This document shows, piece by piece, positions 62,919 to 64,000 of a stretch of DNA of 64,000 bases. The first letter of the stretch is position 1. The number at the start of each line of letters is the position of its first letter. The notes under the pieces are model-generated. The model had not been told where the DNA came from and did not search any database. It was given only the letters and a program-made list of their open reading frames with translations. This DNA is from JBGRQA01 sp041725895 (GTDB lineage: Bacteria; Bacteroidota; Bacteroidia; Bacteroidales; Marinifilaceae): contig JBGRQA010000014.1 of the NCBI GenBank assembly GCA_041725895.1, positions 62,001-126,000 on the forward strand. The letters run 5' to 3'. A program made the translations under genes and the position numbers.

Positions 62919-64000
62919 TTAAAAGTTTTCGATAAAGAACTCATTCAGGTTCTCATTGGAATCCAAATTGATCTTCTTCCGAAGCCTGTACCGCCCCACC
63001 TCAACACCACGAACCGAAATCCCTAACAAAGATGCGGCCTCCTTGGTGGACAAGTTCAACTTCATACAAGCACATAACTTTAGATCTCCGGAACTAAGGT
63101 TTGGATAGCGTGTTTTGACATTCTTAAAGAAATCCTCATAGTTATTCTCAAAGCACATTACAAACAGCTTCCAGTCTTCCTGAGCAATGGCTTTTTCGTC
63201 CAACTCCATCATGATACCATCGTAGAGTTTTTGGAAATTCCTAGCCGAAAAATGATTCTTTTGGAAGGATTCCAAATCGGACCGCACCTTCTCCAGAAGC
63301 TCATTCTTCTGAATAGTGGCCAAAGTGGTATTGAATAGCTCCTGATTTTTGTCCTTTACCGTTTGCCGGAGCTGTTCGTTATTTTCCTTGATACGTTGGG
63401 CTTCCTGTCTCTTCTGTTCGGCCAGGTAAGCACGGTTTCTTTTTTGCAGCAAATAGTACCAAACGAAGGTCATTACTCCCCCAAGTACGAACAAGTACAA
63501 TAAAACTCCCCATACTCCCCTATACCAGGGACGTGAAATTCGAAAGGGGTATTCCAATATTTCATTTGTATTCCCCAAATCATCCACAACACGTAGCATA
63601 AACACATAGGTCCCGGATGGCAATCGTTCCAGTTCCACAAAAGAGCTTCGAAAGGATTCGGACCATTCCTCATCCACGCCCTGAAGCTTATATTGAAATT
63701 GCCAATTCTTGTTGGCAACAAAAGGATAGGAAAATTCGAACCGAATGTTGTTACTGGAATAGGAAATTTCCCGTCCGTCCTTTTCGCTAACCACCGGCAG
63801 AGTATCCACTTTCCCCCTGGCACTTCGAACCGATACATGATTCATCTGAATAGTTCTGATCCTGGTTTTGGAACTGGGGATTTCCTTACTGTCTCGAATG
63901 ATAAAACCATTGTTAAGACAGATTAGACTCAAGCTATCGTTTAGGATGCTAACATCCTCGTAGCCGTCAACCGTGGAAATATTCTTTTGGTAAAGGTTGT
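62919..64000 (-). CDS. Y_Y_Y-domain, LuxR-type HTH transmembrane regulator (N-terminus beyond window)
   Basis: The frame is open to the right edge, so the N-terminal part, probably a periplasmic beta-propeller sensor, is missing. The visible 360 residues show the Y_Y_Y domain (FSYPFVANKNWQFQYKLQGVDEEWSES then LERLPSGTYVFMLRVVDD), one membrane segment (GVLLYLFVLGGVMTFVWYYLL), a coiled coil rich in Gln, Glu and Lys, and a C-terminal LuxR-like HTH (YPNLSSGDLKLCACMKLNLSTKEAASLLGISVRGVEVGRYRLRKK). This one-protein design senses a sugar outside and binds DNA inside, and is a known type of regulator for polysaccharide loci. Its position just upstream of susC supports that role. An apparent start at 63932 is only an internal TTG. 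Confidence 0.9.
   Translation of the reverse strand, partial: NLYQKNISTVDGYEDVSILNDSLSLICLNNGFIIRDSKEIPSSKTRIRTIQMNHVSVRSARGKVDTLPVVSEKDGREISYSSNNIRFEFSYPFVANKNWQFQYKLQGVDEEWSESFRSSFVELERLPSGTYVFMLRVVDDLGNTNEILEYPFRISRPWYRGVWGVLLYLFVLGGVMTFVWYYLLQKRNRAYLAEQKRQEAQRIKENNEQLRQTVKDKNQELFNTTLATIQKNELLEKVRSDLESFQKNHFSARNFQKLYDGIMMELDEKAIAQEDWKLFVMCFENNYEDFFKNVKTRYPNLSSGDLKLCACMKLNLSTKEAASLLGISVRGVEVGRYRLRKKINLDSNENLNEFFIENF

Noticed and set aside
62676..62922. Two small plus-strand frames upstream of the polysaccharide locus susC
   Set aside because: No family resemblance; they overlap each other.

Overview
The window is chromosomal DNA from a member of the Bacteroidota. It carries three SusC/SusD pairs, lipoproteins with Bacteroidota-type lipoboxes, a bamD-rpoZ-coaBC-DUF4835-recN block, a probable type IX secretion accessory gene, an archaeal/eukaryotic-type short ProS, and promoters matching the TTTG-N19-TAnnTTTG consensus of this phylum. 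The AT-rich spacers and gene set fit a Bacteroidales/Marinilabiliales-like, probably marine organism; that placement is an inference. I saw no insertion sequence, prophage, CRISPR array or rRNA. There is one tRNA, tRNA-Pro(GGG).

Layout. (1) 1-15263: two SusC/SusD outer-membrane uptake loci (one cut by the window edge) flank histidine-catabolism genes ftcD and hutI and a YfcC-family transporter. Neither pair has an adjacent glycosidase. (2) 15491-22140: two tandem 2[4Fe-4S] ferredoxins with a duplicated upstream element, zupT, nth, an ABC-F ATPase, an S9-type hydrolase, and a small cysteine-rich peptide with a double-glycine leader. (3) 22192-46180: mostly housekeeping genes: tilS, pabB, an acuI-like oxidoreductase with a divergent HxlR regulator, pepT, proS, a basic low-complexity lipoprotein, a FadL-like porin, cysC-cysD-cysN, fabI, recN, a DUF4835 gene, coaBC, rpoZ, bamD, an alpha-oxoamine synthase (sphingolipid or sulfonolipid type), trxB and tRNA-Pro. 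(4) 46681-64000: a polysaccharide utilization locus, all on the minus strand. In transcription order it runs Y_Y_Y/LuxR-type regulator (cut by the window edge), SusC, SusD, GH144-like glucanase, GH3, GH43 with an F5/8C domain, GH3, GH97.

How the genes work together. In the locus at 46.7-64 kb, the GH144-like enzyme with two related GH3 beta-glucosidases suggests degradation of beta-1,2-glucan. SusC/D would import the oligosaccharides and the GH3 enzymes would finish them to glucose. GH97 and GH43 imply extra linkages or a composite substrate. Stem-loops occur at most gene junctions here and may set the relative level of each segment.

Most novel item: a 56-residue peptide (21840-22010) with a GG leader and six cysteines in its core, with no exporter or modification enzyme nearby. 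Other points of interest are the duplicated ferredoxin leader, a nested dyad of TCCGTA-type repeats after tRNA-Pro, and the Arg/Ser/Tyr-rich tail of the lipoprotein at 30548. All calls were read by eye from sequence; no database search was possible.
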